From assembly GCA_017882715.1 (NCBI GenBank), contig JADGOY010000023.1, positions 1 through 33,246 of the forward strand: a DNA stretch of 33,246 nt, written 5' to 3'. The position numbers were made by a program, and so were the translations under genes. The notes beneath the pieces are model-generated. The model made no database searches and had not been told where the DNA came from. It was given only the letters and a program-made list of their open reading frames with translations. Positions 25,130 to 32,501 of the stretch are shown here, piece after piece. Source of the stretch: Nakamurella sp. Lineage in GTDB: Bacteria > Actinomycetota > Actinomycetes > Mycobacteriales > Nakamurellaceae. How positions within the stretch are numbered: position 1 is the first letter of the stretch; the number at the start of each line of letters is the position of its first letter.

Positions 25130-26850
25130 GAGCTGCTCCCATGGGGGATCGGAACGGCCATCGGGATGTCCAGACGCAGGCGGTCGGCCGCCGACCGCGC
25201 CTGCGGGTAGCCGGCGTCGACATGCCGAAGCACCCCCATGGCCGGGTCGTTGGTCAGCACGCGTTCCAGTTTGGCAGCCGCCAATTCGCTGCCGTCGGCG
25301 ACCGACACCTGGCCAGCGTGGATGGACCGGCCCATCCCGACCCCGCCGCCGTGATGGATCGACACCCAGCTGGCCCCGGATGCCGTGTTGACCAGGGCGT
25401 TGAGCAACGGCCAGTCCGCGATGGCGTCGCTGCCGTCGGCCATCGACTCGGTCTCCCGGTACGGCGAGGCCACCGATCCGGCATCCAGGTGATCACGGCC
25501 GATCACCACCGGCGCGCGGAGTTCGCCGGCGGCGACCATCTCGTTGAACCGCAACCCGGCAAGATGCCGCTCGCCGGCTCCGAGCCAGCAGATCCGCGCC
25601 GGAAGTCCTTGGAAGGCAATGCGCTGCGGCGCCAGCCGCATCCACCGCTGCAGGTTGTCGTTGTCGGGGAAGAGGTCTCGCACCGCCCGGTCGGTGGCGT
25701 AGATGTCGGCCGGGTCTGCGGACAGCGCGACCCAGCGGAACGGGCCCTTACCCTCGCAGAACAACGGCCTGATGTACGCGGGGACGAAACCGGGGAAGTC
25801 GAAGGCCCGGGAACAACCGCCGAGCAGCGCCTCGCCGCGGATCGAATTGCCGTAATCGAAGACTTCCGCCCCGGCGTCCGCGAAGCCCACCATGGCCTGC
25901 ACATGCGCGGCCATCGACGCTCTCGCCCGGTCGGTGAACTCCTCGGGTTTGGTTGCTGCGTACTCGTGCCAGTCCTGGACGCTGACGCCGATGGGCAGGT
26001 AGGCCAGCGGGTCGTGCGCGCTGGTCTGGTCGGTGACCACGTCCGCCGGCATCCCGCGGCGCAACAACTCCGGCAGCACCTCGGCGGCGTTGCCGATCAC
26101 CGCGACGGACAGCGCCTTCTTCTCGCGCTTCGCGGTCAGCACGAGATCGATGGCCTGGTCGAGGTTGTCGGCCAGCACGTCGAGGTAGCGGGTGGCCACC
26201 CGACGCTGCGCCCGGGCCCGGTCGCATTCGACGCACAGCACCGCGCCGCCATTCATCGTCACCGCCAGGGGCTGCGCGCCGCCCATCCCGCCCAGCCCGG
26301 CGGTGATCGTCAGCGTTCCGGCCAGTCCCGGTCCCATGGTCCCGGCCGGGCGCGCGGCGGCGAGTTTCTCAGCGACCGCAGCGAACGTCTCGTAGGTGCC
26401 CTGGACGATGCCCTGAGACCCGATGTAGATCCAGGATCCGGCTGTCATCTGGCCGTACATGGTCAACCCGAGCGCCTCCAGTCGGCGGAACTCCGGCCAG
26501 TTCGCCCAATCCCCCACCAGGTTCGAGTTCGCGATCAGCACTCGCGGCGCCCATTCGTGGGTCCGCAGCACCCCGACCGGCCGCCCGGACTGCACCAGCA
26601 GGGTCTCGTCCTGCTCGAGGTCGGTCAGCGAGCGGCAGATCGCGTCGAAGCTGCGCCAGTCCCGGGCCGCCTTGCCGGTGCCGCCGTAGACAACCAGATT
26701 GTCCGGGTCCTCGGCGACATCGGGATCGAGGTTGTTGCAGAGCATCCGCAGCGGCGCCTCGGTTGCCCAGCTCCGCGCGGTCAATGATGTTCCGGTCGCG
26801 GCGCGGACGGGGCGAGGGCCGGACGACTGGCTGGTCGCGGCGGTGGTCAT
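25126..26850 (-). CDS. hutU: Urocanate hydratase
   Basis: A 574-residue enzyme (usual length 550-575) that hydrates urocanate to imidazolone propionate using tightly bound NAD as electrophile. ATG 26850 shares a base with the hutH stop (TGATG), and AGGAG inside the end of hutH is its ribosome site. Conserved blocks: [50 protein letters not shown], the NAD-binding [43 protein letters not shown] and [17 protein letters not shown]. The first about 20 residues are a variable extension. Sequence upstream of 26850 in the same frame is shadow of hutH. Confidence 0.95.
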   Translation of the reverse strand: MTTAATSQSSGPRPVRAATGTSLTARSWATEAPLRMLCNNLDPDVAEDPDNLVVYGGTGKAARDWRSFDAICRSLTDLEQDETLLVQSGRPVGVLRTHEWAPRVLIANSNLVGDWANWPEFRRLEALGLTMYGQMTAGSWIYIGSQGIVQGTYETFAAVAEKLAAARPAGTMGPGLAGTLTITAGLGGMGGAQPLAVTMNGGAVLCVECDRARAQRRVATRYLDVLADNLDQAIDLVLTAKREKKALSVAVIGNAAEVLPELLRRGMPADVVTDQTSAHDPLAYLPIGVSVQDWHEYAATKPEEFTDRARASMAAHVQAMVGFADAGAEVFDYGNSIRGEALLGGCSRAFDFPGFVPAYIRPLFCEGKGPFRWVALSADPADIYATDRAVRDLFPDNDNLQRWMRLAPQRIAFQGLPARICWLGAGERHLAGLRFNEMVAAGELRAPVVIGRDHLDAGSVASPYRETESMADGSDAIADWPLLNALVNTASGASWVSIHHGGGVGMGRSIHAGQVSVADGSELAAAKLERVLTNDPAMGVLRHVDAGYPQARSAADRLRLDIPMAVPIPHGSSS

Positions 26851-28607
26851 CAGTTCTCCTTGGCGCTGTCGGTGGGGAAGTCGGATGAGTCGGGTGATTG
26901 GGCTGCCACTTCGAGCGCTTCGTCGGAGCTGAGCCGTTGATGGGGGCGCAGTTGCCCGTCGGCGGCAGTGGTGATCGACCCTGCGGCGAGAAGTTCTACC
27001 ACGGAATCGATTTCGGCGGCGACGTGACGGTCCGACCCAGGGCCTGGCACCCGCGAGCGGATCACCTCGCGGATCGCGGCCGTGACGGGCGACGGGGCCA
27101 GCGGGGCGCGCAGGTCGAGCGCCCTTGCGGCGGTGAGCATTTCGATCGCGAGCACTCGGCGCAGACCGTCGACGGCTCGGCGGAGCTTGCGGGCGGCGTG
27201 CCAACCCATCGAGACGTGATCCTCCTGCATGGCCGACGACGGGATGGAGTCGACCGACGCCGGAACCGCCAGGCGCTTGAGGTCGGAAACGATGCCCGCC
27301 TGCGTGTACTGCGCGATCATCAGACCTGAGTCCACCCCGACCTCGTGCGCGAGGAACGGCGGAAGCCCGTGCGAGCGGGACACATCGAGCATCCGGTCGG
27401 TGCGGCGTTCGGCGATGCCGGCGACGTCGGCCACCGAGATCGCCAGGAAATCAAGGACGGCGGCGACCGGTGCGCCGTGGAAATTGCCGTTGGATTCCAC
27501 CCGCCCGTCGGCGAGCACCACCGGATTGTCGATGGCGCTGGCCAACTCTCGGCTCGCGACGGTCGCTGCGTGGGCCGCGGTGTCGCGGGCCGCGCCATGC
27601 ACGGCAGGTGAGCAGCGGAGCGAATAGGCGTCCTGCACCCGCAGGTCGGATGGTCCAGCATGCGACGCGACGATGGCCGATCCGGCCAGTGCGGCGAACA
27701 CCCGGTCCGCACTGACGGCCTGACCGGTTTGCGGGCGCAGCGCCTGCAGGTCCGGGGCGAACACCCGGTCGGTGCCCAGCAAGGCCTCCACCGCCATGGC
27801 CGCGGCGAGATCTGCTGCTGCCAGGAGCATCTCGAGATCCTTGAGGGCGAGCACGAGCATACCGAGCATACCGTCCGTGCCGTTGATCAGCGCCAGCCCC
27901 TCCTTCTCGGCGAGCACCACCGGCGTCAGCCCGGATTCGGCGAGCGCATCCGCGGCGGGTCGGCGACGGCCACGCGGATCGATCACCTCGCCCTCGCCGA
28001 TCAGCGCCAGCGCGACGGTGGCCAGCGGCGCGAGATCGCCGGAGCAGCCGAGGGACCCGTACTCACCGACGATCGGGGTGATGCCCGCGCTGAGCATTCC
28101 GGCGTACGCCTCCGCAGTGGCCGGGCGGATACCGGTGTGCCCGGTCGCCAGGGTCGACAGCCGCAGCAGCATCATCGCCCGGACCACTTCGGATTCCACC
28201 GGCGTCCCGGTCCCGGCGGCGTGCGACCGGATCAGCGACGCCTGCAGGGCGGCGCGGCGCGGTGGTGCGATGGATGTGGTGGCCAACGCGCCGAATCCCG
28301 TCGAGATGCCGTAGTGCGGGCTCGTATCGTCGGCCAGCGCTTCGACGATCGCCCGCGAGGCCGCCATGGCCTGCCGCGCATCGCTCCCGATTGTCACCGG
28401 AGCACCATGCCGGGCGACGGCCGCCACCTCTTCGAAGGTCACCGGGCCGACCCCCAGCACGACCGCGGTCGGACCGGCGGTCCGACCGGGTGTGCTGGTG
28501 GGCGTCAGCGGCGCACCCGGTGTGGGCGGTGCAGTCGGCGTCGTCGGCGCCGTCGGTGTGATCGGTGTGATCGGTGTGATCGGTGTCCCGGGCTCAGCGG
28601 TGGTCAC
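26850..28607 (-). CDS. hutH: Histidine ammonia-lyase
   Basis: A 585-residue first enzyme of histidine degradation, producing urocanate and ammonia. The catalytic MIO cofactor forms from residues 188-190, here Cys-Ser-Gly ([12 protein letters not shown]) rather than the more familiar Ala-Ser-Gly; Cys is permitted by the family signature. Other blocks: [11 protein letters not shown] (Tyr99), [45 protein letters not shown] and [12 protein letters not shown]. The family core starts near residue 48. The preceding residues are a Thr/Pro repeat tract ([20 protein letters not shown]) not expected in this enzyme. GTG 28607 is the only start giving a long frame into the tract; a GTG near 28461 would give a normal N-terminus and may be the true start. 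Confidence 0.93.
   Translation of the reverse strand: MTTAEPGTPITPITPITPTAPTTPTAPPTPGAPLTPTSTPGRTAGPTAVVLGVGPVTFEEVAAVARHGAPVTIGSDARQAMAASRAIVEALADDTSPHYGISTGFGALATTSIAPPRRAALQASLIRSHAAGTGTPVESEVVRAMMLLRLSTLATGHTGIRPATAEAYAGMLSAGITPIVGEYGSLGCSGDLAPLATVALALIGEGEVIDPRGRRRPAADALAESGLTPVVLAEKEGLALINGTDGMLGMLVLALKDLEMLLAAADLAAAMAVEALLGTDRVFAPDLQALRPQTGQAVSADRVFAALAGSAIVASHAGPSDLRVQDAYSLRCSPAVHGAARDTAAHAATVASRELASAIDNPVVLADGRVESNGNFHGAPVAAVLDFLAISVADVAGIAERRTDRMLDVSRSHGLPPFLAHEVGVDSGLMIAQYTQAGIVSDLKRLAVPASVDSIPSSAMQEDHVSMGWHAARKLRRAVDGLRRVLAIEMLTAARALDLRAPLAPSPVTAAIREVIRSRVPGPGSDRHVAAEIDSVVELLAAGSITTAADGQLRPHQRLSSDEALEVAAQSPDSSDFPTDSAKEN
28553..28588. repeat. 9-bp repeat array at the 5' end of hutH
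   Basis: ATCGGTGTG and close variants recur about four times in direct order on the plus strand. They encode Thr-Pro-Ile units in the hutH frame, followed by more diverged copies encoding Thr-Pro-Thr-Ala. The period keeps the frame. Confidence 0.8.
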
Positions 28608-28658
28608 CCGTCCATTGGATGCCGTCCGGCCCGCCGGCGCGAGGGGCCATCGCCGATT

Positions 28659-28680
28659 TCTGTCCGGTATACCGGACAGA
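28659..28680. promoter_or_regulatory. 22-bp perfect palindrome, probable hut operator
   Basis: The half-site TCTGTCCGGTA is followed directly by its exact reverse complement. It lies 52 bases upstream of the hutH GTG and its last base is the A of the ATG of the divergent iclR relic, so a protein bound here could control both directions. A dimeric repressor or activator, IclR or GntR type, is the natural ligand. The identity of the regulator is inference. Confidence 0.75.
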
Positions 28681-28925
28681 TGACGTTAACCCTGCTGTCG
28701 GATCAGGCCGGCGACCAGCCGTCCACCCCGCGAGGCAGCGGCCCGGTGGGGACTCGGGCTGGCGGCGTTCGAGATCGGCAGCGCGCACCTGCGTGGTGAG
28801 CCGCTGGAGCAGATCGGCCGGCCGGTGATCGCCCGACTGAGCGCGGCGACTGCGGCGACCGCCCACCTGGGCGTGCTGCACGGTGCGCAATTGCTGTACC
28901 TGGCCAAGTCCCACACCTGCAATCA
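28680..28925 (+). pseudogene. IclR-family regulator relic, divergent from hutH
   Basis: ATG 28680 opens MTLTLLSDQAGDQPSTPRG, a plausible regulator N-terminus. Then the helix-turn-helix region is missing, and a different frame (from about 28747) reads GLGLAAFEIGSAHLRGEPLE, QIGRPVIARLSAATAATAHL, GVLHGAQLLYLAK. This is the start of the IclR effector-binding domain (linker helix and first strands). After that the family pattern stops and the remaining about 130 residues of an IclR protein are absent. The location, divergent from hutH and over the palindrome, is where a local hut regulator would be encoded. The gene cannot make a DNA-binding protein. Confidence 0.8.
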
Positions 28926-29005
28926 CCCCGGCCCGCCGGCAATCGACCAGGACCCACCGCGCCCGCCGGTCAGCACCCTCCCCGACAACGATGCTCAGAG
29001 GTTCG

Positions 29006-29935
29006 TCAACGCTCGTCTGGCACACCGGTGAAACTCTCGATGAATGCTCCGATCTCACGGAACAGCTGCGCGAACACGTCGGCGAGCAGGGCGGTCACCT
29101 GGGCCCCGGTCTGTCCGTCGGTGCCGGTCGGATCGGAGAGCGGGCTTTCGGGCTCCGACCCGGCACCCTCCGCGGCGAGCACCGCCCGAGCGGCCTGGGT
29201 GGAGTCCGCCCGCATGGTCTCGTAGTCCGATTCGGTCGATGTCTGCAGGATCGCCACGAAGTACTGATCGGTCCAGCCCACCGAGTGGACCTGCACCTGG
29301 TCGGCGGAGCCGACATCGGTCCAGCCCTGCTTCGACCCGTGGTCACCGGTCAACGCGTTCATCCCGAAATCCTGGTCGAAGCCGTCCGAAGCCGTCGGCG
29401 CGGCGTCGGCCATCGCATCCATCAGCAGCGGCGCCACAGCCGGGTCGTTCGACATCTTGTAGAGGAACTCCGCCTCGTCATCGGCAGTGATCAGTTCCCA
29501 GCCCCAGTCATGCGGGCCGGTCTTCGGGCCGTTGCTGGTGCTGCTGAGCCCATACCGCTCGGCAACGGTCGGGACGATGTCGGTGTTCCACAGCGACGAC
29601 TCGATCTGATCGTCCGAGTGGATGATCATGGTGCGCAGCGTCTGAGCCATGGACTCTTCGGGCTGGCCACCGGCCTTGACCTCGTAGTACGCCACCGTGA
29701 ACAGCTTCACGATCGATTCGGAGATGTACTGCTCGTCTCCGCCGCTGCCGGCCACCAAGGTGCCGGTGTCGCGGTCGACCACCGCCACACTCTGCTGGAT
29801 GCCGTCAGCTGCGGCCGTGGCCACGGAGTGGTCCACTGCCTGCTGTTCGGCGCTGGAGGCCGCCGCGGGTGCCGCAGTCAGCAGCCCTGCGGAGATGGCC
29901 ACCGCAAGGGCGACGGCGGTAGGACACAACCTCAC
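29006..29935 (-). CDS. Secreted serine hydrolase, class A beta-lactamase-like
   Basis: A 309-residue exported protein from GTG 29935. Residues 1-27 form a signal peptide with an A-x-A end (APAAA). The penicillin-recognising fold is suggested by Ser74-x-x-Lys77 (ISESIVKLFT) after VAVVDRDTGTLVAGSGGDEQ, an S-D-D triad at 107-109 (MIIHSDDQIESSLW) in place of S-D-N, and K-Q-G at 202-204 (HGSKQGWTDV) in place of K-T-G. The E-x-x-L-N loop typical of true beta-lactamases is not obvious, so a peptidase or esterase-like role outside the membrane is as likely as beta-lactam hydrolysis. The last about 55 residues, after EGAGSEPES, form an extra Thr/Gly linker and helix. There is no operon partner. Confidence 0.75.
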   Translation of the reverse strand: MRLCPTAVALAVAISAGLLTAAPAAASSAEQQAVDHSVATAAADGIQQSVAVVDRDTGTLVAGSGGDEQYISESIVKLFTVAYYEVKAGGQPEESMAQTLRTMIIHSDDQIESSLWNTDIVPTVAERYGLSSTSNGPKTGPHDWGWELITADDEAEFLYKMSNDPAVAPLLMDAMADAAPTASDGFDQDFGMNALTGDHGSKQGWTDVGSADQVQVHSVGWTDQYFVAILQTSTESDYETMRADSTQAARAVLAAEGAGSEPESPLSDPTGTDGQTGAQVTALLADVFAQLFREIGAFIESFTGVPDER

Positions 29936-30775
29936 CGTTCAGCCGCTCCTGCACGGGCGGCCGTGGTCATGGCGGCGGGTTGCGCGGCCCCAGTGCGCGG
30001 GTGAGCGGGTCGCTGTTTGATGTCCATCGACCTCGACACTGCCACTTCCGGGCCTTGCTGCGGAAATCGGCGCGACGTCAGCAGTCGGGGCCCTGGCAAC
30101 GTCCACAGCTCTACCCTGTAGCTCGGCGGATGGGTGACCGCCGATGTCAATCCGGCAGGGACGCCGGCCAGTTCTCTGAATCGGGCGACCATCACGCTGG
30201 CGCAGGCCAGCTGCGCGCCCCTCGGCCGATGACCCGTATAGGTCCTCGCACCGACCGGGTTGGTGACCCGCTCACTGCCAGTAGCCCTTCCTGCTCGGCC
30301 ACCTCGCGGATGCGACGGATCCGGCGTTCGGACATCAATCCCGCGAGATTGGTGCCGACTGTCTGTTGTGCGAGATCCAGCAGGGTCATGGAGCGCTGGG
30401 GCACATTCGTTTGTCTTGACGGTGGGCGCAGATGGTGTCGTTCGCCCTTTGCATCCATCTTGCCAGCAGCTGATCCGAGCACTGTGGAAATGCAAAATGG
30501 GATCCTCGCCCTGTTGGAAGCTGATGATCTCCATGACGCAGGCCGTCGTGAGCAGATCACCTCCGCCTGTCACGAAGCGCGGGATCCGATCTTCGAAGCC
30601 GCTCGGGTAGTTGTCATTCGCGACCTACGATCCTGGTGTGAACCGGAATATGGAGGTTCGGCGTCGGTCCCGAGGACTCGCCCAGTTGTCAAGCAGTGCA
30701 ATCGGTGTCGTCACCCGCTGACCCGGAATAGGTCGTGAGGCCGAGGAATCACCCTGCGGAATGTTCCCACTGACA

Positions 30776-31129
30776 TCACCCTCCCGCCGTATGCACCCGC
30801 ACCAGGATCAAACTGACAAGCTGCTCAGGCCTGTCCGGCGCAGTGAGGATCTGGGCAGTGAGGATCTGGGATGACAGCACCGTCGAAGACGATGCTGTGA
30901 AGGCTACTCCGGAAACGGCCTGATCATCGATCAGCCAGCGGTCGAGAGTGCCTCGGCGGGCCAGCGCTGCCGCGCGGCCAGCAGCTGACAAGACGATCGC
31001 CTGCCATACGGTACGGATGGCTGGGTATGAGTCCCACATCCCGGTCGGGTTCGCGAACGAGCCTGAAGGGTCGACACGCGGCAGCCGAGGAGGACACCAT
31101 GGCTCGGGAGCGCTCCAGCCGCGTGCCAC
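30776..31129 (-). CDS. Possible small hypothetical gene, unrecognised
   Basis: An open frame of up to 117 codons. A later ATG near 31039 would give about 87 residues beginning MWDSYPAIRTVWQAIVLSAA and including RRGTLDRWLIDDQAVSG and PEQLVSLILVRVHTAGG. The end reads like real protein, and the 15-base duplication at 30841-30870 is in frame, adding five residues. Against it: it would overlap the upstream region of the GntR gene, has no ribosome site I trust, and matches no family I know. It may be a remnant. Confidence 0.25.
   Translation of the reverse strand: MARGWSAPEPWCPPRLPRVDPSGSFANPTGMWDSYPAIRTVWQAIVLSAAGRAAALARRGTLDRWLIDDQAVSGVAFTASSSTVLSSQILTAQILTAPDRPEQLVSLILVRVHTAGG
30841..30870. repeat. 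15-bp perfect tandem duplication
   Basis: CAGTGAGGATCTGGG occurs twice, head to tail, in the gene-poor stretch upstream of the GntR gene. Confidence 0.92.
31004..31020. promoter_or_regulatory. Near-palindrome upstream of the GntR/FCD gene
   Basis: CCATACGGTACGGATGG has most of its positions symmetrical around 31012 and lies about 80 bases ahead of the regulator start, a usual place for an autoregulatory GntR operator. It is a weak call from symmetry only. Confidence 0.3.
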
Positions 31130-31788
31130 TCGCGGACAGCGTCTACCAGACCCTTTTCGATCAGTTCTTGGATGGAACGCGGGCAGCCGGTGAACCCCTC
31201 AACATCGCCGTGCTGTCCGACGAGCTCGAGGTGAGTCAGACCCCGATCCGTGAAGCGCTGGCCCGGCTGGAGCACACGGGTCTGGTCCGCCGTGAACCGC
31301 TGAAGGGTTATCGCGTGGCGCCCCTGTTGACCGAGGCCGAGCTCATCCAGCTGATGGACGCGCGCGTGCTCCTCGAGCCGGCTCTCACCACGGAAGCCGG
31401 CAAGAGGGTGACACCGGACTTCTTGCAGGAGCTGCTCGACACGATCGTCGCTCTGGACAAAGCATCACAGTCACCGTCAATTGCACGTTCGTTTCCGAAA
31501 TACTGGTCCGCCGACGAGCGCTTCCACGTGCTGATCGCGCAGCAGTCCGGCAATACATTCCTCGCTACCGCCTATGCGGCCCTGGGTGGTCACCTTCAGC
31601 GGTTCCGGCTCTTTGCCGAACTGGGCGCGTGGGACGCGCAGTATGCCGCTGCCGAACACAGGGGAATCTACGACGCCCTCGCCGGTGGTGATCCGGATCT
31701 CGCCGCCGTGCGCATGCGCCAGCATGTCCTCAACTCCCGCACGCGGACCCTGAAAGATCGGCGCACGGTGGATACCCCGCACAGTTGA
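31099..31788 (+). CDS. GntR-family transcriptional regulator, FCD subfamily
   Basis: A 229-residue protein. ATG 31099 follows GAGGAGGACACC. The winged helix-turn-helix spans about residues 10-75: LADSVYQTLFDQFLDG, LSDELEVSQTPIREALARLE, GLVRREPLKGYRVAPL. The C-terminal all-helical FCD ligand domain (about 85-220) contains the metal/ligand residues Asp and His in MDARVLLEP, DERFHVLIAQQSGN and AEHRGIYDALAGGDPDLAAV. Members sense small carboxylates, amino acids or sugars. No target gene is adjacent on its strand. It lies about 2.4 kb from the hut operon with its palindrome and could be a candidate for hut control now that the local IclR gene is dead, but nothing ties the two directly. Confidence 0.88.
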   Translation: MARERSSRVPLADSVYQTLFDQFLDGTRAAGEPLNIAVLSDELEVSQTPIREALARLEHTGLVRREPLKGYRVAPLLTEAELIQLMDARVLLEPALTTEAGKRVTPDFLQELLDTIVALDKASQSPSIARSFPKYWSADERFHVLIAQQSGNTFLATAYAALGGHLQRFRLFAELGAWDAQYAAAEHRGIYDALAGGDPDLAAVRMRQHVLNSRTRTLKDRRTVDTPHS

Positions 31789-32033
31789 GCGTCGTGGGTC
31801 GTGAGCTCGACGAGTGGCCCCGATCGGCAATCGGTAACCCGCAGAAAATTGTGGCGCCCGCTGCGTGGTGCGCTGGCTCCGCCGAGTCTCGGTCTTGTGG
31901 TGTGACGCGGTTACCGAGACGATCGGGGTGCGGCCCGCCGGCCGGCTCACCGGGTTCGCCGGGGCAGGAGGCGCGGGCAGCGACCCGAACCTCAGCCCGA
32001 GGGGTCAGCAATTCAGCCAATGATGGGAACGCC

Positions 32034-32243
32034 ATGAGTGTGTACAGGGTCACCGAACTGATCGGGACGAGCACGAAGTCATGGGAGGATGCCGCGGTCA
32101 CTGCGGTGAAAACGGCCAAGAAAACCCTGCGTGACCTGAGGGTCGCCGAGGTCGTCAAGCAGGACTTCCAGATCACCGAGGGCGGCGCGATCATCTACCG
32201 CATCAAGCTGCAGGTCTCGTTCAAGTACGAAACCGTGGAGTGA
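32034..32243 (+). CDS. Dodecin-family flavin-binding protein
   Basis: A 69-residue protein, MSVYRVTELIGTSTKSWEDA followed by AVTAVKTAKKTLRDL. It ends with the beta strands VAEVVKQDFQI, IIYRIKLQVSFKYE. One helix packed on a three-stranded sheet, with this length, is the dodecin plan: twelve subunits form a hollow sphere that stores or quenches flavins. GGGAAC lies ahead of ATG 32034. In mycobacterial and Thermus dodecins a Trp in the motif LDWFEV stacks on the flavin. The corresponding stretch here is LRVAEV, without Trp. The only Trp is in KSWEDA at the helix start. Ligand binding may differ. No neighbours share the strand closely. Confidence 0.85.
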   Translation: MSVYRVTELIGTSTKSWEDAAVTAVKTAKKTLRDLRVAEVVKQDFQITEGGAIIYRIKLQVSFKYETVE

Positions 32244-32360
32244 CCCGGTCCGGCGCGGTTCACGGCAACGCCGTGGGCGCGTGTTGGAGTTGATGCGGCG
32301 GGCCTTACAACAGGCCTCCTGAGCAAGCTCTCCGATCCAACCGGCGTGGTCGGCATGACC

Positions 32361-32501
32361 CTACAGGGCTCCCGACCGCGCTCGCCGGTGCGCACCCGGA
32401 CCACTCGTCGAGGTCCGGGTGCCCGGGGTGGAACAGGAGCGTCTCCACCGGCGTGGACCAGACCTTGCCGTCACCGATCTTGCCGGTGCGAGCGGCCCGG
32501 A
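32361..32501 (-). pseudogene. glnK: P-II protein (GlnK/GlnB) C-terminal relic fused to amt relic
   Basis: Continuing in the frame of the transporter relic, the sequence becomes VRAARTGKIGDGKVWSTPVE at about 32501-32430, the C-terminal helix and strand of P-II signalling proteins. About 29 bases of unrelated sequence and a frame change follow, then VVRVRTGERG; inserting one base in the last codons restores REAL and the TAG at 32361, the usual P-II ending. The first about 75 residues of P-II, including the uridylylated/adenylylated Tyr of the T-loop, are missing. In intact genomes glnK follows amt, so one deletion removed the amt tail and the glnK head and joined them. Confidence 0.8.

Larger units (their letters stand above)
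29936..31098. other. Gene-poor region of about 1.2 kb
   Basis: No intact recognisable gene. The part near 30370-30620 is visibly less GC-rich than its surroundings. Coding-like fragments are seen: minus strand near 30400-30260, LLDLAQQTVGTNLAGLMSER followed by RRIREVAEQEGLLAVSG; plus strand near 30640, NMEVRRRSRGLAQLSSSAIG then VVTR and a stop. The latter is reminiscent of the N-terminus of AbiEi-type antitoxins, but this is weak. A minus-strand frame at 30776-31129 is treated separately. Confidence 0.4.

Noticed and set aside
28553-28588. Possible CRISPR-like or iteron array
   Set aside because: Units are only 9 bp with no spacers, and they encode in-frame Thr-Pro repeats. This is a slippage tract.
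28680-28799. Intact short protein of 39 codons starting at the palindrome
   Set aside because: It is the head of the iclR relic; the family sequence continues in another frame, so an independent gene is unlikely.
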